Positions 1 to 5,659 of a stretch of DNA of 5,659 nt are shown here, piece by piece. Positions within the stretch are counted from its first letter, which is position 1; every line of letters begins with the position of its first letter. The notes beneath the pieces were generated by a model. It did no database searches and had not been told where the DNA came from. It worked only from the letters and a program-made list of their open reading frames with translations. Location of the stretch: the NCBI GenBank assembly GCA_020028115.1, contig JAHWYA010000158.1, positions 1 through 5,659 of the forward strand, given 5' to 3'. The translations under genes and the position numbers were made by a program. This DNA is from Anaeromyxobacter sp. GTDB lineage: Bacteria; Myxococcota; Myxococcia; Myxococcales; Anaeromyxobacteraceae.

Positions 1-770
1 ATCGAGCCGAACGCCGGCATCAGGTGGAGGAAGACGCCGGCGCGGCTCGCGCCGACGCGCGCGACCCCGGCGTTCCAGAGCGCGTACGCCGCGACCGACG
101 CGAAGACCGCGACGTAGGCCACCGTCGCGAGGGTCGTCGCGTCCGCGCGAACGCGGCCCCCGCGCGCCGTCTCGAGCGCGTACCAGGGCGCGATCCAGAG
201 GACGCCGACGAGGACGAGCGCGGCGAGCAGCGCGAGCGGGTCGACGCCGGCGGGGCGCCGCACGAGGAGGAGCGTGTAGATCGCCCAGGACAGGACGGCC
301 GCGAGCACCCACAGATCGCCCGGGGAGAAGGCGAGCGCGGTCAGCGCCGCGGGCGCGCCTCGCGCGAGGATGACCGCGACGCCCGCGAGCGAGGCCGCGA
401 TCCCGGCGACCTGCCGTGGCGCGGGGCGGGTGCCGGCCGCCGCCGAGAGGGCGACGATGAAGGCGGGGCAGGCGGACTGCAGCAGGAGCCCGCTCGTCGC
501 CGTCGTGTCCTGCAGCCCGACGTAGACGAGCATGTTGAAGTTGCCGACCCCGAGGATCCCGAGCGGCACGACGACCGGCCAAGCGCGCGCGATGGTGCGC
601 CACTGCGCCGCGAGCGGGCGCCGCGCGGCGACGAGGAGGATGACCAGCGCCGCCGTCCACCGCCAGAAGGCGAGCCCCACCGGCGGGATCCGGCCGTGCA
701 CGCCGCGGGCGACGACGAAGTTCCCCGACCAGAAGAGCGCGGCGAGCGCGAGGTAGAGATAGGCCCGCAC
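1..770 (-). CDS. EamA/DMT-family membrane transporter, C-terminus cut by window edge
   Basis: This is an inner-membrane transporter of the drug/metabolite (EamA, RhaT-like) superfamily, whose members typically move small metabolites or amino acids. The substrate cannot be read from the sequence. 256 residues are visible of a family length near 290-300. Almost the whole chain is hydrophobic, in the pattern of alternating transmembrane helices. The first EamA repeat spans about residues 4-137: it opens with LFWSGNFVVARG (12-23), followed by the conserved P-P-x-x-L-A-F-W-R-W segment near 29-38, and ends with the helix around 120-137. The second repeat starts near 152 with LWVLAAVLSWAIYTLL and reaches ASRAGVFLHLMPAFG (241-255), the usual motif before the last two helices. 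About 40 residues are therefore missing. The GER-type loop seen in many homologues after the fourth helix reads GTRP here (113-116). The start is a GTG at 770, chosen because it directly precedes the first helix; no clear Shine-Dalgarno is visible. It lies 45 bases downstream of the racemase gene on the same strand, so co-transcription is likely. A role in moving a hydroxyacid would be inference only. Confidence 0.93.
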   Translation of the reverse strand, partial: MRAYLYLALAALFWSGNFVVARGVHGRIPPVGLAFWRWTAALVILLVAARRPLAAQWRTIARAWPVVVPLGILGVGNFNMLVYVGLQDTTATSGLLLQSACPAFIVALSAAAGTRPAPRQVAGIAASLAGVAVILARGAPAALTALAFSPGDLWVLAAVLSWAIYTLLLVRRPAGVDPLALLAALVLVGVLWIAPWYALETARGGRVRADATTLATVAYVAVFASVAAYALWNAGVARVGASRAGVFLHLMPAFGS

Positions 771-815
771 GCGGCGAGGGTAGCACCGAGCGGTCGCGCC
801 GGCGCCGCCCCGCGG

Positions 816-2102
816 TCACGCCTCGGGGCGGTGGACCGGCACGACGTACGGTCCCTCGGGGACGACCGCGACGGCGCGATCGCCGCTCTCGCGCACCGAC
901 GCGAGGACCGCCTCCCCGATCGAGCGGATCACCTCGACCCCGGTCAGCGCCGCGTCCTCGGGGGAGAGCCCCGGCGCGTAGAGCTGCACGCGGGCGAGGC
1001 GCATCGGCTTCGTCTGCAGCTGGGTCTGCCACTCGTCGACGTCGGCGAACCGCTTCTCGCGCAGCCCGGACAGGAAGACCTCGGGCCCCTGCGCCACGAA
1101 CCGCCGCTGCGCCTCGACGTACTCGCGCGAGCCCATCCCCTCCGAGCAGGAGGACGCGACGACGAGGCGCGACCCGTCGGCGAGGATGTCGAGCGGCCCG
1201 ACCATCCCCTTCACCGTCTGGTAGTAGGTCCGGTCGAGCGGGTGCCCCGCCGCGCTCGTCACGACGGTCCGGAAGCGGCGGCGCACCGGGACGATGGCGT
1301 ACCGCTCGACGAACCGCACCGCCTCGAGGTGGCTCGCCACGACCTCGCCGAAGTTCACGAACGAGAGCCGCCGCCGATCGTCGAGGACCGTGTTCGCGGC
1401 GAGGACGCGCCCGAGCTTCGCCACGATCGCGAGCTGCTCCTCGTGGAGCGGGTTCCCTTCGAGGACGCAGCTCACCGCCCGCGGGTGGGCCATCAAGCGG
1501 GCGCTGTGGAGCGTCGTGATGGTGTCGCGGTGCGCGACCCCGGGCGCGATCACCTTCCGCCCGCCGGAGTAGCCGGCCATGAAGTGGGGCTCCACGAGCC
1601 CGATGACGATCTTGAGGTCCGCCTCGACGAACCGGCGGTCGAGCTTCGCGGGCGTGCCCGCCGCGGTCGGGCCGAGGTCGACGTGGGCGGCGTCGTCGCG
1701 GGCGTCGTGGTTCTCGACGCGCACCGTGCGGAGCACGAACGGATCGCCCACGACCTCCTCGAGCTCCGCCCCGAGGTTCGGGCGGTGGAGGCCCGTCGCG
1801 ACGAGGACGCGGATGCGCGCCGCGTCGAGCCCCGCCTCGAGCAGCGCCCGCACGATCGGCGCGAGGAGGAGGCCGTTCGGGACGGGGCGCGTGACGTCGC
1901 ACACGAGGATGCAGGCGCGCCGCGCGCCTCGCGCCTCCTCGCCGAGCGACCGGGCGGAGACCGGGCTCGCGAGGGCGCGGGCGACGGCGGCCGGGGCGTC
2001 CGGCAGCACCGGCATGTCCGGCTTTCGGACGACGGTCACGTCGAGGTCGTCCGGAAGCTCGAGGGGCAGCGTGCCCCGCCCGAAGGAGAGGTCGATCCGC
2101 AT
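816..2102 (-). CDS. larA: LarA-family nickel-pincer 2-hydroxyacid racemase/epimerase (DUF2088)
   Basis: This cytoplasmic enzyme of 428 residues belongs to the LarA superfamily. Members interconvert stereoisomers of lactate or other 2-hydroxyacids by hydride transfer to a nickel-pincer nucleotide cofactor. The length matches characterised LarA (about 424). Active-site residues sit at almost the same numbers as in the Lactobacillus plantarum enzyme: D69 and R72 in CDVTRP, H106 in ATGLHRP, H173 and the cofactor-linking K183 in EPHFMAGYSGGRK, H199 in TTLHSARL, Y294, Q295 and K298 in YYQTVKGM, and W358. The spacings H173-K183 (10) and K183-H199 (16) match the family pattern. The N-terminal domain ends around residue 270; the rest is the C-terminal domain that closes over the active site. 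The ATG at 2102 was chosen because MRIDLSFGRG is a typical family start and no good upstream start exists. There is no Shine-Dalgarno at normal spacing; a GGAGGT lies 24 bases upstream. No larB, larC or larE maturation gene is in the window. The true substrate is uncertain, as the superfamily covers many hydroxyacids besides lactate. Confidence 0.92.
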   Translation of the reverse strand: MRIDLSFGRGTLPLELPDDLDVTVVRKPDMPVLPDAPAAVARALASPVSARSLGEEARGARRACILVCDVTRPVPNGLLLAPIVRALLEAGLDAARIRVLVATGLHRPNLGAELEEVVGDPFVLRTVRVENHDARDDAAHVDLGPTAAGTPAKLDRRFVEADLKIVIGLVEPHFMAGYSGGRKVIAPGVAHRDTITTLHSARLMAHPRAVSCVLEGNPLHEEQLAIVAKLGRVLAANTVLDDRRRLSFVNFGEVVASHLEAVRFVERYAIVPVRRRFRTVVTSAAGHPLDRTYYQTVKGMVGPLDILADGSRLVVASSCSEGMGSREYVEAQRRFVAQGPEVFLSGLREKRFADVDEWQTQLQTKPMRLARVQLYAPGLSPEDAALTGVEVIRSIGEAVLASVRESGDRAVAVVPEGPYVVPVHRPEA

Positions 2103-2213
2103 GGGAGGATCTTGTCTCGGCCGGGGACCTCCGCGCCACACATGTAGCCGGCGGTACCCGTGCGGCAAATCGGGTCCTCCGCGCGGGGCCGCCGTCGTGC
2201 TTTGCTCGTCGCC
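2103..2213. promoter_or_regulatory. Divergent intergenic region between racemase and stress-protein genes
   Basis: These 111 bases separate two start codons facing opposite ways, so promoters for both genes probably lie here or overlap their 5' ends. It is the largest non-coding gap in the window. No pair of sigma-70-type boxes with correct spacing is convincing: TTGTCT at 2112-2117 has no partner at 16-18 bases. A palindromic ACATGT lies at 2139-2144, and a relatively AT-rich CAAAT patch lies at 2166-2170. No strong inverted repeat that would act as an operator is obvious. That promoters exist here is inferred from gene orientation, not from recognised boxes. Confidence 0.45.
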
Positions 2214-3035
2214 ATGGACCTCAAGGACCTCCTCGTCCACCTCGACTCCGGACCGCGCGCGGCCGAGCGGCTCGGGCTCGCCGTCACGCTCGCGCGCCGC
2301 CACGGCGCCCGCCTCACCGGCCTCTTCGCCGAGTCGAAAACGCTCGGCTCGAGCCTCGTCGGGCGGCGTTCCCCGGAGAACGTCGCCCGCGCCGCGGCCG
2401 CTGCGCGCGCCAGGCTCGAGGCCGCCTGCGGCGCCGCCGGGGTCCCGTCGCGGTTCTGGCCGGTCGAGGGCGCGGAGGACGCGGAGGTGATCGGCGCGGC
2501 CGTGGTGTGCTGCCGGCGCGTGGACCTCGCGATCCTCGGGCAGCAGCACGGCGACGACGCCCCCGTGCCGGACGGCCTCGTCGAGCAGGTCGTGGCGGGC
2601 GCGGGGCGGCCGGTCCTCGTCGTTCCGTCGATCGGCAGCTACCCCGACGCGGGCCGCCGCGTGCTCGTCGCGTGGACGGGGAGCCGCGAGGCGGCGCGCG
2701 CGCTCCACGACGCGCTGCCGCTCCTCGAGCGCGCGGACCGCGTGACGGTGCTCTCGCTCCGGCTCCCGGCCGAGGGCGACGCGCCCTCGGCGCTCCCGGC
2801 GCTCGACCTCCCCGACCACCTGAAGGTCCACGGCGTCACGGCGGACGCGGACCACTGGCTCGTCGGCGACCTCTCGGCGGTCGACGCGATCCTGAACCGC
2901 GCCTCCGACGAGGGCGCGGACCTCGCGATCGTGGGCGCGTACGGCCTCGGGCCGCACGGGCTCCTGGACGCCGGGAGCGGCACCACCCGCGCCGTGCTCG
3001 AGACGATGACCATCCCGGTCCTGCTGTCCTGCTAG
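2214..3035 (+). CDS. Tandem-domain universal stress protein (UspA family)
   Basis: This is a cytoplasmic protein of 273 residues made of two Usp alpha/beta domains, a form common in proteobacteria and linked in the family to stress survival, often with ATP binding. Domain 1 covers about residues 1-140: it opens with MDLKDLLVHLDSG and closes with the strand GRPVLVVPS (131-139). Domain 2 covers about 148-273: it opens with RRVLVAWTGSREAARAL and ends with TIPVLLSC. Domain 2 keeps the nucleotide-binding pattern G-x2-G-x9-G-S (G241, G244, G254, S255). The corresponding region of domain 1, after AILGQQHG (107-113), lacks it, so ATP is probably bound only by domain 2. The ATG at 2214 was chosen over an in-frame GTG at 2160 because the short extension is Arg/Ser-rich and unlike the family. 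No Shine-Dalgarno is visible before the ATG. The gene is divergent from the racemase and ends 3 bases before the stop of the opposing HAD gene. What stress or signal it responds to is not evident. Confidence 0.9.
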   Translation: MDLKDLLVHLDSGPRAAERLGLAVTLARRHGARLTGLFAESKTLGSSLVGRRSPENVARAAAAARARLEAACGAAGVPSRFWPVEGAEDAEVIGAAVVCCRRVDLAILGQQHGDDAPVPDGLVEQVVAGAGRPVLVVPSIGSYPDAGRRVLVAWTGSREAARALHDALPLLERADRVTVLSLRLPAEGDAPSALPALDLPDHLKVHGVTADADHWLVGDLSAVDAILNRASDEGADLAIVGAYGLGPHGLLDAGSGTTRAVLETMTIPVLLSC

Positions 3036-3038
3036 GCT

Positions 3039-3746
3039 CTACGCGGCGCCGGTCGCCTCGTCGCCCGCGGCGGGCGCCGCGAGCGCGGCGTCTCCCTCCC
3101 GCTCGTAGGCGGCGAGGAGCTCGGCCGGATCGCGGTGGAGGATGGCGCACCCGGCGCGGCGGAGCGCCCTCGCGGGGAAGCCTCCGCAGAGCACGCCGAC
3201 CGGGACGATCCCGGCGCGCACCGCCGCGATCGCGTCGTACGGCGTGTCGCCGACCACGCGGCACCGCTCCGGTGCAGGCCCGCCGAGCTTGCGCAGCGCC
3301 GCGTCGAGCACGTCGGGGTGCGGCTTCGTCCGGTCGGCGTCGTCCGCGCTCGTCGCGGCGTCGAAGAGCCCCTCGATGGCGGCGGCGCGGGCGTAGTGGC
3401 CGAGCTCGTCCTCCTGGGCCGAGGACGCGAGCGCGATGCGCTTGCCGTCGTCGCGCAGCCGCGCGAGGAGCCGGCGGACGCACGGGAAGGCGACCACCTG
3501 CCGGAGGTACGCGTCCCGGAACAGGCGGCCCCGGAACGCCTCGAGCGGCCCCTGCACCTCCTCGAGCCGGTCCGCCGGCACGAGCGCCGGGATGAGCTGA
3601 TCGCCGCCCTTCCCGATCTGCGACCGCACGAGGTCGTACGGCACCTCGACCCCGAAGTGGGCGAGCGCCTCCCTCCACGCCCGCGCGTACAGGTCCACCG
3701 AGTCGACGAGCGTCCCGTCCACGTCGAAGATGACCGCCTCGATCAT
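3039..3746 (-). CDS. HAD-superfamily hydrolase, subfamily IA (phosphoglycolate-phosphatase/beta-PGM-like)
   Basis: This is a probable cytoplasmic small-molecule phosphatase of 235 residues, using the aspartate phospho-enzyme mechanism with Mg2+. All four HAD motifs are present. Motif I is FDVDGTLVDS, with nucleophile D8 and general acid/base D10. Motif II is S108 in LASSAQ. Motif III is K141 in TKPHPD. Motif IV is GDTPYD, with D167 and D171. A helical C1 cap fills about residues 16-90, as in phosphoglycolate phosphatase and beta-phosphoglucomutase relatives. The exact substrate cannot be assigned. The C-terminal tail from about 212 is Ala/Glu-rich and probably flexible. The start is ambiguous. 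The ATG at 3746 gives the usual MIEAVIFDVDGT beginning and is preceded by a run of seven G. An in-frame GTG at 3761 would add five residues and lies 11 bases after a perfect GGAGGT. The gene follows the tyrosine kinase gene by 72 bases on the same strand and may be the last gene of that operon. Its stop is 3 bases from the stop of the convergent stress gene. Confidence 0.93.
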   Translation of the reverse strand: MIEAVIFDVDGTLVDSVDLYARAWREALAHFGVEVPYDLVRSQIGKGGDQLIPALVPADRLEEVQGPLEAFRGRLFRDAYLRQVVAFPCVRRLLARLRDDGKRIALASSAQEDELGHYARAAAIEGLFDAATSADDADRTKPHPDVLDAALRKLGGPAPERCRVVGDTPYDAIAAVRAGIVPVGVLCGGFPARALRRAGCAILHRDPAELLAAYEREGDAALAAPAAGDEATGAA

Positions 3747-3772
3747 GTGCCCCCCCGCCACGCAAGGTGAGG

Positions 3773-3778
3773 ACCTCC
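3773..3778 (-). promoter_or_regulatory. Shine-Dalgarno GGAGGT upstream of the HAD gene
   Basis: On the minus strand a perfect GGAGGT lies in the 72-base gap between the kinase and HAD genes. Its spacing is 11 bases to the GTG at 3761 and 26 bases to the ATG at 3746. It therefore argues for the longer GTG start, although the spacing is slightly long and the G-run at 3750-3756 could serve the ATG instead. Confidence 0.35.
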
Positions 3779-3818
3779 GCGCTCCGGCGGGAGGCGGGAG
3801 CGGGAGGCGGACGCCCCC

Positions 3819-5659
3819 TCACTTGGCGGCCGTTTGCGAGGTCCCGCCGTCCGCGGAGGCCGACGCGGGCGCGGCGTCGGCGACGTACGGCTCGTACGCG
3901 GCCGCGTACCGGCTCGCCGCCCGAGCGTCGTTCACGATGGCGCCGTGGATCTGGACGCCGCTCCGGGCGAACCGCTCGAGCGCGAGCTCGATCTCGTGGA
4001 CCGGGTGTTGCCGCGAGCGGAGCACGAGCAGGTTCAGGTTGGCGCAGCGCCCCGTCAGCACCGGATCGGTGACCGCGAGGGTCGGCGCGGTGTCGAGGAG
4101 CACGACGTCGTATCGCTTCGACAGGATGGCGAGCACCTCGTCGAGCCGCGGGCTCGCGAGCAGCTCCGCCGGGTGCGCCGCAGGCGCGCCGCGCGCGACC
4201 ACGTCCAGCCCGGGGGTGCCGGTCGGCCGGATGACCTGCTCGGGCGTCGCGGCGCCCGCGAGCAGCTCGGACAGCCCCTTCTCCCCCGCCAGGCCGAAGT
4301 TCCGGTGGAGCGTCCCGCGCCGGAGGTCCGCGTCCACCACGAGGACGCGCTTCCCGGCGGCCGCGAGGAGCGTCCCGAGGTTCGAGACGACGAACGTCTT
4401 CCCCGCCCGAGGCGTGGGTGAGGTGACCGAGACGACGTTGCCCCGAGCCTTCATCAGGAAGGCGAGGGCCGTGCGGAGCGCCCGCAGGTGCTCGGTCGCG
4501 ACGTCGTCGGGCGCGACGCCCGCGAGCGGCTCGCGCACCCCGCCGCGCGCGTGGCGATCGAGGCGGACCTCGGTGTCGCTGTGCGGGAGGGTGGCGAAGA
4601 TGGGGAGCCCGGTGGCGTCCTCGATCTCCTGCACGTCGTCGTCGTCGTCCGTCGCGAGGACCCCGCGGACGAGCGCCGCGGAGATTCCGATGCCGGCCCC
4701 GAGGAGGAAGGCGAGCGCGAGGACGGGGACCGGCCGCGGGGACACCGGCTTGCGCGCGACGACCGGCACGTCCATCACGCTCACCTGGGCCAGCTCCCCC
4801 GCCTGGAGCACGCGCAGCGCCCGGATCTGGTTCAGCGTCGCGACGTACTGCTCGGCCGCGACCGTGACCTCCCGGGTCAGGCGCGTCGCGCGCAGCTCGG
4901 TCCCCGGCAGCTCCTTGAGCCGCGTCTGGAACGCCTCGAGGGCCCCGCGGATGGCGGCCGCCTTCGCCGCGAGCGAGACCATCTCGGGGTACCGATCCGT
5001 GTAGTGGTCCTTCAACGCCTCGCGCGCGGCCTCGGTGTCGGCGAGGTTCTTCTGGAGCTCCGTGACGCGGTCCAGGGCGGCCTTGCTCTCGACCGCGAGG
5101 TCGACGAGGCCCGCGTTCAGCTTGAAGCCGGAGAGGGCGGCCTCGGCCGCCTCGAGCCTGGCGCGGAGCGGCGGCAGCTGCGCGGCGACGAGCTCCAGCG
5201 CGCGCGCGAGCTCGCCGGCACGCAGCGCGCCGTTCTGGCGGACGTGCTCGGTCACGATCCCGTCCACGATCGCCGAGACGCGCGCGGGGTCGGCGCCGGC
5301 GAGCGCGACCTCGAGGATCCCGCTCTTGCGGCCCTTCTCCGTGACCGTCAGGTCCTGGAGGATCGCGTCGATGACGTCGTCGCGGCGGAGCCGCCCGACC
5401 CGGAACTCGCTCCCCGGGTCCGCCGCGAGCTCGGTGACGAGGATCGTGAGGCCGGCGCCCGTTCCGGTCGCGGTCTTCCCCACGTCGCCGGCGGCGAGCT
5501 CGATCCCCGCCCGGTCGAGGACGCGGTAGCGGTCGCCCTCGAGGGCGACGAGCGTGAGCGGCTCGCCGACGAGCGCCGGAGGGACCTCCAGGCGGGAGAC
5601 CGCGATCCGCTCCCCGCCCCAGCCGAAGCGCGAGAGCCCCGGCGGCGCCCACCGCGTCG
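3819..5659 (-). CDS. wzc: Wzc-type polysaccharide co-polymerase / bacterial tyrosine autokinase, N-terminus cut by window edge
   Basis: This is an inner-membrane protein that controls chain length and export of capsule or exopolysaccharide and autophosphorylates on tyrosine. 612 residues are visible; the first transmembrane helix and the start of the Wzz domain lie beyond the right edge. Numbering starts at the first complete codon (5657). The periplasmic part opens with FGWGGERIAVSRLEVP (11-26), typical of Wzc. It runs through a long helical, coiled-coil-like stretch (about 144-248) and the GNVR-like segment (about 249-283). The second membrane helix is at about 309-334, preceded by the proline-rich VVARKPVSPRP. 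The cytoplasmic kinase follows. It has the EX2RX2R oligomerisation motif (E389, R392, R395), Walker A SPTPRAGKT (413-421, K420), Walker A' VLVVDADLR (D442, D444) and Walker B VVLLDTAP (D522). The tail has only Y584, Y588 and Y591 followed by an Ala/Ser-rich end, a small cluster for this family. The ORF stays open through the right edge, so the GTG at 5483 is internal rather than the start. It is followed by the HAD gene. Other polysaccharide genes are expected upstream, outside the window. Confidence 0.93.
   Translation of the reverse strand, partial: TRWAPPGLSRFGWGGERIAVSRLEVPPALVGEPLTLVALEGDRYRVLDRAGIELAAGDVGKTATGTGAGLTILVTELAADPGSEFRVGRLRRDDVIDAILQDLTVTEKGRKSGILEVALAGADPARVSAIVDGIVTEHVRQNGALRAGELARALELVAAQLPPLRARLEAAEAALSGFKLNAGLVDLAVESKAALDRVTELQKNLADTEAAREALKDHYTDRYPEMVSLAAKAAAIRGALEAFQTRLKELPGTELRATRLTREVTVAAEQYVATLNQIRALRVLQAGELAQVSVMDVPVVARKPVSPRPVPVLALAFLLGAGIGISAALVRGVLATDDDDDVQEIEDATGLPIFATLPHSDTEVRLDRHARGGVREPLAGVAPDDVATEHLRALRTALAFLMKARGNVVSVTSPTPRAGKTFVVSNLGTLLAAAGKRVLVVDADLRRGTLHRNFGLAGEKGLSELLAGAATPEQVIRPTGTPGLDVVARGAPAAHPAELLASPRLDEVLAILSKRYDVVLLDTAPTLAVTDPVLTGRCANLNLLVLRSRQHPVHEIELALERFARSGVQIHGAIVNDARAASRYAAAYEPYVADAAPASASADGGTSQTAAK
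4635..4649 (+). repeat. Five-unit GTC trinucleotide repeat inside the kinase gene
   Basis: Five perfect tandem GTC units on the plus strand encode five consecutive Asp residues (GAC codons) on the minus strand. They lie just after the second membrane helix of the Wzc-type protein, in the linker to the kinase domain. The repeat is in frame, so gain or loss of units would change linker length without a frameshift. It is short and could be chance in GC-rich coding DNA. Confidence 0.6.

Noticed and set aside
771..815. GC-rich inverted-repeat-like sequence between racemase and transporter as a terminator
   Set aside because: No T-tract follows on the transcribed strand, and palindromic GGCGCC-type words are frequent by chance in this DNA.
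2125..2136. A 12-base word (ggacctccgcgc) shared with 3771-3782, in both cases about 25 bases upstream of a minus-strand ATG
   Set aside because: A 12-base match is expected several times by chance within a GC-biased window of this size. It is largely a Shine-Dalgarno-like core.
24..2147. Very long open frame on the plus strand opposite the racemase and transporter (over 700 codons)
   Set aside because: Its translation is Arg/Asp/Glu/Gly/Pro-rich low-complexity protein with no recognisable domain. It lies antisense to two clearly recognisable protein families. Long antisense open frames are expected in DNA this GC-rich.
2103..2957. Upstream extension of the racemase frame to 2957
   Set aside because: The extension lies antisense to the universal stress protein and is Arg-rich without family similarity. 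The LarA-type N-terminus begins at the ATG at 2102.
3781..3810. G-rich stretch that might form a G-quadruplex between the kinase and HAD genes
   Set aside because: It has only three GGG tracts plus GG pairs, and such runs are common at this base composition.
2836..5652. 938-codon open frame on the minus strand in a different frame from the kinase and HAD genes
   Set aside because: It is an Arg/Ala/Gly/Pro-rich shadow frame with no domain, while the overlapping frames encode intact Wzc-type and HAD motifs.

Overview
This is a very GC-rich window (well over 70% G+C by eye, with almost every codon ending in G or C). It holds five protein-coding genes packed with little spacing. The two outermost genes run off the window edges. 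The gene families are widespread among high-GC soil and sediment bacteria. The Wzc-type kinase and the tandem universal stress protein look proteobacterial in the broad sense, for example Myxococcota/deltaproteobacteria or Rokubacteria-like lineages. This taxonomic guess is weak because it rests on composition and family impressions only.

Layout, left to right. (1) A minus-strand EamA/DMT-type membrane transporter (3'-truncated by the edge, start near 770). (2) A minus-strand LarA-family nickel-dependent 2-hydroxyacid racemase/epimerase (816-2102), 45 bases upstream of the transporter and probably co-transcribed with it. (3) A 111-base divergent intergenic region (2103-2213). (4) A plus-strand tandem-domain universal stress protein (2214-3035). 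(5) A minus-strand HAD-superfamily phosphatase (3039-3746), tail-to-tail with the stress protein across only 3 bases. (6) A minus-strand Wzc/BY-kinase-type exopolysaccharide co-polymerase and tyrosine autokinase (3819 to the right edge, N-terminus missing), 72 bases upstream of the HAD gene on the same strand.

The right part looks like the end of an exopolysaccharide or capsule locus: the kinase is followed by a small HAD hydrolase that may be its last gene. The left part looks like a small hydroxyacid-metabolism unit, racemase plus DMT transporter, facing away from the stress protein gene. I see no RNA gene, CRISPR array, insertion sequence, phage gene or large repeat. No stretch longer than about 120 bases lacks a gene.

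I found no convincing evidence of an undescribed system. The points most worth checking are the LarA homologue, which keeps all its catalytic residues but has no cofactor-maturation genes in view; the BY-kinase, with its short, tyrosine-poor tail and altered P-loop; and the tight convergent junction.
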